A DNA stretch of 5,784 nucleotides from Pseudomonadota bacterium (lineage in GTDB: Bacteria; Pseudomonadota; Alphaproteobacteria; Rhizobiales; Rhizobiaceae). The stretch covers positions 1 through 5,784 of the forward strand of contig JAEWFU010000096.1 of the NCBI GenBank assembly GCA_023388675.1. The letters are read 5' to 3'. Shown one piece after another: positions 1-5,568 of this stretch (position 1 is the first letter of the stretch; each line of letters begins with the position of its first letter). The notes under the pieces were generated by a model. The model had not been told where the DNA came from and did no database searches. It saw nothing but the letters and a program-made list of their open reading frames with translations. The translations under genes were made by a program, and so were the position numbers.

Positions 1-578
1 TGGTGATTTCGGACTATTCCGACAATCCCGGATCCGGCGCCTATGGCGACGCGACAACCCTGCTTCGCGCGATCCTCGAGGCCGGACTGGCCAATGTCGG
101 TTTCCATGCCATTTGCGATCCCGAAGCAGCGCTCAAGGCGCAGGAAGCGGGCGTCGGCAACAGCGTACGCCTGAAGCTGGGCGGCAAGGTCGACCCGTCC
201 ATCGGCGGCGCGCCGCTGGATGTGACCGCGGAGGTGGTGACGCTCTCCAACGGCCGCTTCATCGCATATGGCCCCATGGGTGGCGGGGCATGGCGCAATC
301 ACGGCCTCAGCGCGCTCTTGCGGGTCGACGGCGTCGAGATCGTGGTGATCACCAACAACGGTCAGGCGACGGATCTGGCGCAGTTCACCTCACTGGGCGT
401 GGACCCGCATCGCAAATCCACGCTTGTGGTCAAGTCGATGCAGCATTTCCGCGCTGCCTTCGAGGCGATCGCCCGCAAGGTGATCGAGGTCGACACCGGT
501 GCGCTGTCGACAAAGAACTTCTTCGTTCGTCCCTACAGGCACATCCGGCGGCCCATCTGGCCGCTGGACGAGATTTGA
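1..578 (+). CDS. MlrC/M81-family protein, C-terminal part (5' truncated by window)
   Basis: The open frame runs in from the left edge, so the first visible GTG (position 3) is an internal Val codon rather than a start. What is visible is the MlrC C-terminal domain: a DNPGSGAYGD motif near the beginning (visible residues 7-16), a GGKVDPS stretch, GPMGGG, then KSMQHFRAAF followed by RPIWPLDE at the end, in the order typical of this family. Family members are usually about 490-510 residues, so roughly 300 residues, including the N-terminal metal-binding domain, lie outside. The name comes from microcystin degradation (MlrC cleaves linear peptide products), but most relatives lie in unrelated catabolic clusters and their substrates are unknown. 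The gene converges on the minus-strand phosphotriesterase-like gene, 16 bp away, with no clear terminator between them. Family assignment is firm; function is not. Confidence 0.88.
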   Translation, partial: VISDYSDNPGSGAYGDATTLLRAILEAGLANVGFHAICDPEAALKAQEAGVGNSVRLKLGGKVDPSIGGAPLDVTAEVVTLSNGRFIAYGPMGGGAWRNHGLSALLRVDGVEIVVITNNGQATDLAQFTSLGVDPHRKSTLVVKSMQHFRAAFEAIARKVIEVDTGALSTKNFFVRPYRHIRRPIWPLDEI

Positions 579-594
579 TCCAGCCGGCGGGGTG

Positions 595-1569
595 TCAGCC
601 CGCAAACGCGAAGGCGCGCCGGGGGTTCTCGACGAAGAACTTGTGCACCAGCTTCTCGCCGTCGAAGCCGGCTTCCCCGGCCTCCTCGACGAAGCGCGGC
701 TTCCACTTTTCGAGGATGAAGCCCATGCCGAGGCCGCCTTCCCCATAGCTGGCGAACATCGTCCGCCGCGCGATATCGCCGCCGACCATGATCTGGTCTT
801 CGTGGCCCCAGCGCACGAGGTCCAGAATACAGCGGGTTCGAACGTCTTCGGAATAATATTTGACCCGTGTAATGCCGTCGAAGGAGAAGAACGCGCCGGT
901 TTCGGCCACCTTGCGGTGCAGCCACGGATCGGGGTTGCGATCAAGGTGAGCGATGGTGAGCCGCGTCGGATCGACGCCTTCCGCCTTGACGAGGTCTAGC
1001 TGCTCGAGCGCCATCGTGCCGAGTTCGGTGTGCGAATGGATCGGCGCGCCCGTCTCCTTGTGGGCGTCGAGGACCGCCAGCAATATCTTGATCTCCGCCT
1101 CGTTCATCGTGTTGTAGCCGGTCCCGAACTTGACGACGCCGCCCCTGATATCGGTGCCGTCCATGCCTTCGGTGACTTCGGCAACCACGTGGCGCGCCAG
1201 CGCATCGCGGCTCTGCGAAGCGATCCACTGGTTGAAGGTCATCCCCTTGCCGGGCATCGTGCCGGGCCACATGATGGCCTTGTTGAAACCGGCTGTCGCA
1301 ATCACCTGCACGCCGGCTGCGTCCGCGATCCGCTTGACGGTTCCGACATCGCGGCCGTAGTCGATCGCCGTCGCGTCGTAGATCGTGCGCCCGCCCGCCT
1401 TTGCGAAGAGTTCCAGTTCCGCCTGCGAAGCCTCCGGACTGTCGAGCAGAAGGTCGGTATCGCCCTTTTCCTTCCAGAGCTGCGGGATGCAGTAGATGTG
1501 GTCGTGTGCATAGGTCACGCCCATTTCCGAAGGGTCGATGTCACCACTGACGGTTCGAACGAAGGCCAT
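595..1569 (-). CDS. Phosphotriesterase-family metal-dependent hydrolase, paralog A
   Basis: This 324-residue protein is a TIM-barrel amidohydrolase of the phosphotriesterase (PTE) family, normal in length. The six expected binuclear-metal ligands are visible: H22 and H24 (in AHDH), bridging K147 (in VVKFGT), H180 (in HSHTE), H208 (in IAHLDRNPDPW) and D265 (in GGDIARR). No signal peptide is seen, so it is probably cytoplasmic. The ATG at 1567-1569 is supported by AAAGGA (complement of 1578-1583) eight bases upstream and by alignment with the N-terminus of its paralog at 1727. Relatives hydrolyse lactones, phosphorylated sugar lactones or, rarely, organophosphates. K237 and R268 fit a phosphate-binding pattern seen in phosphosugar lactonases, but Met271 stands where the paralog has Tyr. 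It is transcribed divergently from the paralog, apparently as a single gene because it runs into mlrC. The substrate is unknown. Confidence 0.93.
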   Translation of the reverse strand: MAFVRTVSGDIDPSEMGVTYAHDHIYCIPQLWKEKGDTDLLLDSPEASQAELELFAKAGGRTIYDATAIDYGRDVGTVKRIADAAGVQVIATAGFNKAIMWPGTMPGKGMTFNQWIASQSRDALARHVVAEVTEGMDGTDIRGGVVKFGTGYNTMNEAEIKILLAVLDAHKETGAPIHSHTELGTMALEQLDLVKAEGVDPTRLTIAHLDRNPDPWLHRKVAETGAFFSFDGITRVKYYSEDVRTRCILDLVRWGHEDQIMVGGDIARRTMFASYGEGGLGMGFILEKWKPRFVEEAGEAGFDGEKLVHKFFVENPRRAFAFAG

Positions 1570-1583
1570 GATCCATATCCTTT

Positions 1584-1596
1584 GAAAATATTTTTC
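1584..1596. promoter_or_regulatory. Candidate operator, near-palindrome over the start of the minus-strand transcript
   Basis: GAAAATATTTTTC reads almost the same on both strands: five of six base pairs match around the central A1590. It lies just downstream of the perfect TATAAT box (complement of 1603-1608), about where transcription of the minus-strand hydrolase should begin, and directly before its ribosome binding site. That is a classic repressor position. Its first half (GAAAAT) matches the motif found at 1649, 4314 and 4377. Assigning it to the RpiR regulator encoded at 3449 is an inference. Confidence 0.4.
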
Positions 1597-1602
1597 TCGG
1601 AG

Positions 1603-1631
1603 ATTATACCTGATTTTCAGGCATCATAAAG
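1603..1631 (-). promoter_or_regulatory. Promoter of the minus-strand phosphotriesterase-like gene
   Basis: The complement of 1603-1608 is a perfect TATAAT -10 box, 33 bases before the ATG at 1569. At a 16- or 17-base spacing the -35 region (complement of about 1625-1631, TTTATG or CTTTAT) is poor. A strong -10 with a weak -35 is common in regulated or activator-assisted promoters. Predicted transcription start is near 1595-1596, inside the near-palindrome at 1584-1596. Confidence 0.5.
1609..1621. repeat. 13-bp inverted repeat CCTGA-N3-TCAGG beside the -10 box
   Basis: CCTGATTTTCAGG has perfect 5-bp arms around a TTT spacer. It lies immediately upstream of the minus-strand TATAAT, within the -35/-10 spacer, so a protein bound here would compete with RNA polymerase. 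On the minus strand it contains GAAAAT, the core of the other candidate operators. It is too short and weak to be a terminator. Confidence 0.45.
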
Positions 1632-1648
1632 TCTCAACAGGTCAATAC

Positions 1649-1661
1649 GAAAATAATTGCA
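1649..1661 (+). promoter_or_regulatory. Candidate operator GAAAATNNTTRCA, copy 1
   Basis: GAAAATAATTGCA lies in the divergent region, 65 bp beyond the start of the GAAAAT near-palindrome at 1584 and 66 bp before the plus-strand hydrolase ATG. It matches the 4314-4326 element at 11 of 13 positions. I saw no convincing plus-strand -35/-10 pair for the downstream operon, so its position relative to that promoter is unknown. Confidence 0.4.
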
Positions 1662-1726
1662 ATAGCGCTCGCTTTTGGTAGGTTGGCCATCGCTGCGTCG
1701 TCTGCAGCGCAAACCGTGAGAAGCGC

Positions 1727-2641
1727 ATGGCCAAGATCCGCACCGTTCTGGGCGACATCGGCACCGACAAGCTCGGGCTCGTCTACACCCACGAGCACCT
1801 GATTACCTATCCTCCGGCAGTCCAGAAGGATCGCGATCTCGAATTGTCGAGCTACGAATGCTCGTTGCGCGAACTGGTCATCTTCAAGGAGTCGGGCGGG
1901 ACGCTGCTTGTCGAGGCGACGACGCTCGACTACGGGCGCGACCCGTCGGCGATGGCGCGCATGTCCGCCGAGGCGGGCGTGCCGGTGGTCGCCGTCAGCG
2001 GCTTCAACAAGGCGGCCTATTTCCCGCGCTGGGTCGAGACGACGCCGGTCAACGGCATCGCCGACAAGCTCGTGCGCGACGTGATGGAAGGCATGGACGG
2101 CGGATCGCACAAGGCTGGCCACCTGAAATCCGGCGGCTCCTACAACTTCATCCATGCGCTGGAAGACAAGACGACCCGCGCCGTCGCGCGTGCGCACAGG
2201 GAAACCGGCGCGCCCGTCTGGCTTCATACTGAAGCAGGCACGATGGGCCTGGAGATGCTCGACATCCTCGAAAGCGAAGGTGTCGACCTGGAAGCGGTCG
2301 TTGTCGGCCACTCCGACCGCAATCCGGACCCGTGGTATCACGCCTCGATCGCCAGGCGCGGCGCGACCGTCCAGTTCGACGGCGTCTCCAAGGTCAAGTA
2401 CCATCCAGATTCCGTGCGCATCGCCTGCATCCGGGCGCTGGTCGAGGCCGGCCATGCGTCGCGCCTGATGATTTCGGGTGACATGGGACGCGCCTCCTAC
2501 CTCGCCGGCTATGGCGGCGGGCCCGGCTTTGCCTTCATCGCGACGAAGTTCATTCCGCGCATGCGCGAGGAGGGCATTCCGGACGACGTGATCGACACCA
2601 TCTTCAAGAAGAATCCGGTGCGCTGGCTCGCCCGGTTCTGA
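1727..2641 (+). CDS. Phosphotriesterase-family metal-dependent hydrolase, paralog B
   Basis: This 304-residue cytoplasmic TIM-barrel hydrolase has the full PTE-family ligand set: H22 and H24 (in THEH), bridging K134 (in GHLKSGG), H167 (in WLHTEAG), H195 (in GHSDRNPDPW) and D252 (in SGDMGR). K224, R255 and Y258 have the same mutual spacing (31 and 3 residues) as the Lys/Arg/Tyr phosphate site I recall for the phosphosugar-lactone hydrolases Lmo2620 and Bh0225; the numbering is from memory. It resembles paralog A along its whole length, roughly 40% identical by eye, sharing the RTVxGDI start, DYGRD, GFNKA, EGMDG, HTExGTM, DRNPDPW and VKY stretches. The start is fixed by that alignment and by a lack of upstream in-frame starts; GAGAAG at 1718-1723 is a close, modest ribosome binding site. 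It is the first gene of a three-gene operon. A lactonase-like activity is likely; the substrate is unknown. Confidence 0.93.
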   Translation: MAKIRTVLGDIGTDKLGLVYTHEHLITYPPAVQKDRDLELSSYECSLRELVIFKESGGTLLVEATTLDYGRDPSAMARMSAEAGVPVVAVSGFNKAAYFPRWVETTPVNGIADKLVRDVMEGMDGGSHKAGHLKSGGSYNFIHALEDKTTRAVARAHRETGAPVWLHTEAGTMGLEMLDILESEGVDLEAVVVGHSDRNPDPWYHASIARRGATVQFDGVSKVKYHPDSVRIACIRALVEAGHASRLMISGDMGRASYLAGYGGGPGFAFIATKFIPRMREEGIPDDVIDTIFKKNPVRWLARF

Positions 2642-2674
2642 GCCTTTGAGACCAACGACCAGCGGCGAGCTATC

Positions 2675-3403
2675 ATGACTGTCGAAGCCAAGAACCTTTC
2701 CCGCGATGCCTTTGCCGCGCGCATCGCGCAATGTCCCGCGGTGATCCTGCCTCTCGGCGCCACCGAGCAGCATGGCTATCACCTGCCGCTCGGCGTCGAC
2801 ATCATTCTCGCCGAAGCGCTGGCCGTCCGGGTCGCCGAGGCCACGGGCGCCACCGTCATGCCGGCGATGCCCTACGGCTATTCCTGGGTATGGCGCGACG
2901 CGCCGGGCTCGGTGACGGTCGAGTCCCGCACGCTCGAGGACGTGATCGTGCAGATCGCCGAAAGCCTTGCCCGCCACGACGTGCGCCACGTGTTCCTCAT
3001 CAACGGGCACGAGGCGAACGGCGCCACCATGAAATACGCCTCCCGCCGCCTGTGGGACCATGCCGGCGTCAAGGTCTGGCGCCTGTTCTATCCGGATCTG
3101 GGCTCCGTGATGGCCGAGCACTGCGAAAGCCCGACCTGGCACGGCATCGTCCATGCCTGCGAGTTCGAGACGTCGCTGATGCTCGCCGTCGCTCCCCACC
3201 TCGTCGAAATGGACAAGGCGGTTCGGGAATATCCGGCGCGTGACCGGGGCTATTTCCAGGGCGGCCGCCCCATGGGCGAGCTCAGCGAGAGCGGCGTTTT
3301 CGGAGACGCCACGCTCGCCACCGCCGAGAAAGGCGAGGCGATGCTCTCGATCTTCGTGGACTCCATGGCGCGCGCCGTTCGCGAGATTTGCGCGGAAGCC
3401 TGA
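2675..3403 (+). CDS. Creatininase-family amidohydrolase
   Basis: This 242-residue protein matches the creatininase family in length and motif order: GATEQHGYHLPLGVD (residues 28-42, with candidate metal ligands E31, H33 and D42), NGHEANG (H112), and HACEFETS (H160, E163, E165). The family contains creatinine amidohydrolase, the mycofactocin peptidase MftE, a deformylase of archaeal flavin biosynthesis and 3-dehydro-scyllo-inosose hydrolase, so it opens cyclic amides, peptides, formamides or cyclic ketones. Two usual Gly positions are changed: NGHGGN is NGHEAN here and HAGExETS is HACEFETS. No signal peptide is present. It starts 33 bp after the phosphotriesterase-like gene with GGCGAG at 2664-2669 as a weak ribosome binding site. 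Calling it creatininase itself would go too far: the context is sugar-like, with no creatine genes in view. Confidence 0.92.
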   Translation: MTVEAKNLSRDAFAARIAQCPAVILPLGATEQHGYHLPLGVDIILAEALAVRVAEATGATVMPAMPYGYSWVWRDAPGSVTVESRTLEDVIVQIAESLARHDVRHVFLINGHEANGATMKYASRRLWDHAGVKVWRLFYPDLGSVMAEHCESPTWHGIVHACEFETSLMLAVAPHLVEMDKAVREYPARDRGYFQGGRPMGELSESGVFGDATLATAEKGEAMLSIFVDSMARAVREICAEA

Positions 3404-3448
3404 CGTGGTCCATATCGGTCCCATCGCCAAGTCGATGCAGGACCGACC

Positions 3449-4315
3449 ATGAACGACGTCTTCAGCCGCATATCCAAGATCTATCCCGGGCTGAAGAAGG
3501 CCGAGAAGAAGATCGCCGACCTCATCCTCGCCGATGCGGATTTCTTCCTGCGCGGCTCGATTACCGATGTCGCCGAGGCAGCCGGCGTTTCGGCCTCGTC
3601 GCTTACCCGTTTCAGCAGGCTTCTGGAGGTGGAGGGCTTCCGCGAGCTGAAACTGTCGATCGCCCAGGCCAAGAGCGCGCAAAGTCCCTATTACCACCAG
3701 TCCATCCAGGCGCTCGACGAGGTCGAGATCGCCGGCGGCAGGCTGGAATATCTCTATCTCCAGCAGGTCGTGGCGTCGCTGAACTCGACCTTCACGCGGC
3801 TCAACCCGGAGGCGCTGGTCGACGCCATCCGCGCGATACGCTCGGCAAGGCGCATACGCACCTTCGGCGTTGCCGTGTCCGGCCTCATCGCCTCGGAAAC
3901 GGCAATGCGCCTGATGCGGCTTGGCCTCGAGGCGACCTATGTGGCCGACTCGCATTTCATGCGCATCGCCTCCAGCCTGCTGGGCGAAGGCGACGTCGCC
4001 ATCTGCATCTCGCACACCGGCCATTCGCAGGAAGTGCTCGACGCGGCCGACATGGCGCGGCGCCAGGGCGCACAGGTACTGTGCATGACCGCACCGCATA
4101 CGCCGCTTTCGCGCAAGGCCGACATCCTCCTCGAAATATCGGTCTTCGAGGAGATCGACATCTATACGCCGTCGATCTCGCATTTCGCCTACCACTACGT
4201 CATCGGGCTGCTGGCATTCCACATCGGGCAATCGGCCGAACTGGACCGGGAGGGCCTTCTCGCCAAGATCAAGGCTGGCCTTGCGCGCGGCCGAAGCCCG
4301 GAGCCCGGACAATGA
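3449..4315 (+). CDS. MurR/RpiR-family transcriptional regulator (HTH + SIS)
   Basis: This 288-residue protein has the standard two-domain layout. An N-terminal RpiR-type helix-turn-helix domain covers about residues 1-77, with the SITDVAEAAGVSASSLTRFSR recognition region at 37-57 followed by GFRELKLSI. A SIS (sugar isomerase) domain covers about 125-255, with ISHTGHSQEVLDAA (187-200) as the phosphosugar-binding loop. SIS domains of this family normally bind phosphorylated sugars or sugar acids, and the proteins act as repressors or activators of neighbouring catabolic genes. CAGGA at 3438-3442 precedes the ATG by six bases. It is the last gene of the hydrolase operon, 45 bp after the creatininase-like gene, and directly upstream of the transporter promoter region. 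Its stop codon overlaps a candidate operator at 4314. It likely controls both its own operon and the importer; the effector is unknown. Confidence 0.94.
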   Translation: MNDVFSRISKIYPGLKKAEKKIADLILADADFFLRGSITDVAEAAGVSASSLTRFSRLLEVEGFRELKLSIAQAKSAQSPYYHQSIQALDEVEIAGGRLEYLYLQQVVASLNSTFTRLNPEALVDAIRAIRSARRIRTFGVAVSGLIASETAMRLMRLGLEATYVADSHFMRIASSLLGEGDVAICISHTGHSQEVLDAADMARRQGAQVLCMTAPHTPLSRKADILLEISVFEEIDIYTPSISHFAYHYVIGLLAFHIGQSAELDREGLLAKIKAGLARGRSPEPGQ

Positions 4316-4326
4316 AAATTTTTGCA
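4314..4326 (+). promoter_or_regulatory. Candidate operator GAAAATNNTTRCA, copy 2
   Basis: GAAAATTTTTGCA overlaps the stop codon of the RpiR gene and opens the AT-rich leader of the transporter operon. With the preceding T it forms an imperfect 14-bp palindrome (five of seven pairs). It matches the 1649 copy at 11 of 13 positions and lies 63 bp, about six helical turns, upstream of copy 3 at 4377. Confidence 0.42.
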
Positions 4327-4360
4327 TGAAAAAAATATAGAAAAATCAAAAAGATGCAAA
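4321..4360. repeat. Spaced inverted repeat TTTGCAT...ATGCAAA in an A-rich tract
   Basis: TTTGCAT at 4321-4327 and ATGCAAA at 4354-4360 are perfect inverted copies separated by 26 bases that are nearly all A with a few T, C and G. The left arm is the end of candidate operator copy 2. The A-runs in between suggest intrinsically curved DNA upstream of the transporter promoter. A weak 7-bp, AT-rich arm makes RNA hairpin function unlikely; a protein-binding role is more plausible. Confidence 0.35.
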
Positions 4361-4376
4361 GTCGTTAGCCGAAAAG

Positions 4377-4389
4377 GAAAATCTTTACA
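4377..4389 (+). promoter_or_regulatory. Candidate operator GAAAATNNTTRCA, copy 3, over the -35 box
   Basis: GAAAATCTTTACA matches copy 2 at 11 of 13 positions and copy 1 at 10 of 13. Its last six bases are the proposed -35 box (TTTACA, 4384-4389), so occupancy would block or replace polymerase contact. It is embedded in a wider inverted repeat, GGAAA-N9-TTTCC (4376-4394), centred on the same -35 region, and a broken longer one (AGCCG at 4367-4371 with CGGCT at 4394-4398). Which of these symmetries is the real binding site cannot be decided here. Confidence 0.42.
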
Positions 4390-4411
4390 TTTCCGGCTGG
4401 GCTGTTAGAGT
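4384..4411 (+). promoter_or_regulatory. Promoter of the transporter operon
   Basis: TTTACA at 4384-4389 (five of six matches to the sigma70 -35) and TAGAGT at 4406-4411 (four of six to the -10) are separated by 16 bases. This would start transcription near 4418, leaving a leader of about 60 bases before the ATG at 4479. It is the best sigma70-like pair seen in the gap between the regulator and the binding-protein gene. Confidence 0.42.
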
Positions 4412-4463
4412 TTCCTCGATGGAAGCTGGTGCCGCTCAGCGTCGCGGGGGTGCCGGACAACGC

Positions 4464-4481
4464 AAAGGGGAACTGCAAATG
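4464..4481 (+). promoter_or_regulatory. Ribosome binding site deciding the start of the binding protein
   Basis: AAAGGGG at 4464-4470 lies eight bases before the ATG at 4479-4481. An in-frame ATG at 4419 would add 20 residues, but those are charged and would bury the signal peptide, and 4419 lies at the predicted transcription start. The ATG at 4479 is therefore the correct start. Confidence 0.8.
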
Positions 4482-5555
4482 AGATTTTCCGGCATCTGCA
4501 CGGGCGTGGCGCTCGCACTTCTCACCCAGGCTGCCTATGCGCAGACCGAGGTGAAGCTTCATCCCGGTCTCGGGCCCGCCGATGGCGCCGGGCTCGTCGA
4601 CGCTTCGCGCTACGAAGCGCGCCGCGACGGCAAGTATACGATCGGCTTCTCGAACGTGTTCACCGGCAATAGCTGGGTCGTCCAGCTCCTTGCCGAAGCG
4701 GAATGGCGCGCCGCCCAGTTTCCCGAGATCGAGCGTTATATCGTCACCGACGCCAATTTCGACCCGTCAAAGCAGGTCGCCGATGTCGAGGACATGCTGG
4801 CACAGGGCGTCGACGCGATCGTCATCAACCCGACGTCGCCGGTTGCCGTCGTGCCCGTGCTCGAGAAGGCTTATGACGCTGGCGTGGCGGTGATCATCGT
4901 CGCCGCCGACGCCGAGACGGACAAGGCGACCGTCCGCATCCTCGCCGACCAGGTCAAGTTCGGTCGCGACGGCGGCGAGTTCCTCGCTGAATCCATGGGT
5001 GGCGAAGGCAAGATCATCGCTCTGCGCGGTATCGCGGGCATCTCCGTCGACACCGACCGCTGGGCGGGCGCCGCCGAGGTATTCGAAAAGCATCCGGGCA
5101 TTGAGGTCGTCGGCGAGGTCTACGCGCAGTGGGCCTATGATCAGGGTCGCCAGGCCTGCGAAAGCCTTGCGCTCGCTCACCCGCAGATCGACGGCGTTTG
5201 GTCATCGGGCGGCGCCATGACACAGGCCTGCATCGAGGTCTTCAACGAGCTGGGTCGCGATCTGGTCCCGATGACCGGCGAGGCCAATAACGGCTTCTTC
5301 GGCGCTTGGAAGGAGAACCAGTCTGCCGGCTTCGACTCGATCGCGCCGCAGAACCCCACCTGGATGGTTGCCGAAGGCGTGGCCGCCGCCGTGGGTGTGC
5401 TCAACGGCCAGGACATCTACGCCGAATACAAGGTCGTCGCCGAGCCCTACACCTCCGCCGACCTCGACGAGCTCTATCGTCCGGATCTCAACGATTCCTA
5501 CTGGGTGGGCTCCATCCTGCCCGACGATAAGCTGAAGGAGCTCTACGGCAACTGA
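4479..5555 (+). CDS. Sugar-type ABC transporter periplasmic substrate-binding protein (RbsB-like)
   Basis: This 358-residue protein begins with a classic signal peptide: MRF, a hydrophobic core (residues 6-16) and a likely cleavage after AYA at 21. There is no lipobox, so it should be free in the periplasm. The mature part is a type I periplasmic binding fold of the RbsB/Peripla_BP_4 group: first strand and ligand loop TIGFSNVFTGNSW (54-66), VDAIVINPTSP (111-121), the RWAG segment with R194, the hinge-side WSSGGAM (241-247), TGEANNG (266-272) and PQNPTW (290-295). These are positions where sugar-binding relatives contact ligand. About 30 residues lie between the signal peptide and the first strand, longer than in RbsB. 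It leads the importer operon, with an ATPase gene downstream. The ligand is probably a sugar or sugar-like small molecule, but none can be named from sequence. Confidence 0.93.
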   Translation: MRFSGICTGVALALLTQAAYAQTEVKLHPGLGPADGAGLVDASRYEARRDGKYTIGFSNVFTGNSWVVQLLAEAEWRAAQFPEIERYIVTDANFDPSKQVADVEDMLAQGVDAIVINPTSPVAVVPVLEKAYDAGVAVIIVAADAETDKATVRILADQVKFGRDGGEFLAESMGGEGKIIALRGIAGISVDTDRWAGAAEVFEKHPGIEVVGEVYAQWAYDQGRQACESLALAHPQIDGVWSSGGAMTQACIEVFNELGRDLVPMTGEANNGFFGAWKENQSAGFDSIAPQNPTWMVAEGVAAAVGVLNGQDIYAEYKVVAEPYTSADLDELYRPDLNDSYWVGSILPDDKLKELYGN

Positions 5556-5568
5556 GGCTATCGTCGTC

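Noticed and set aside
3..578. The GTG at position 3 as the start of a short MlrC-like gene
   Set aside because: The frame is open to the window edge and the visible part begins inside a conserved C-terminal-domain strand; the GTG is an internal Val codon of a longer gene.
1657..1685. A plus-strand sigma70 promoter for the operon starting at 1727 (TTGCAA as -35)
   Set aside because: No acceptable -10 box lies 15-19 bases downstream; other combinations in the gap were equally weak, so none is listed.
2675..3403. Naming this gene creatininase (creatinine amidohydrolase)
   Set aside because: Only family membership is supported. Two active-site motifs differ and no creatine or creatinine genes are nearby, so the specific enzyme name is not justified.
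1634..4327. A very long open frame (897 codons) on the minus strand under the whole hydrolase-regulator operon
   Set aside because: Its codon boundaries coincide exactly with those of the three plus-strand genes, so its stops could arise only from TTA, CTA and TCA codons, which a GC-rich genome avoids. It has no recognisable domain, while the three plus-strand proteins have clear family motifs. It is a shadow of codon bias.
4340..4361. A possible intrinsic terminator after the RpiR gene
   Set aside because: The region is A-rich with no GC stem; the only symmetry is an AT-rich 7-bp pair 26 bases apart, unsuitable as a terminator on the plus strand.
4419..4478. A longer start for the substrate-binding protein at ATG 4419
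   Set aside because: It would put 20 charged, low-complexity residues before the signal peptide, lies at the predicted transcription start, and the good ribosome binding site serves ATG 4479.
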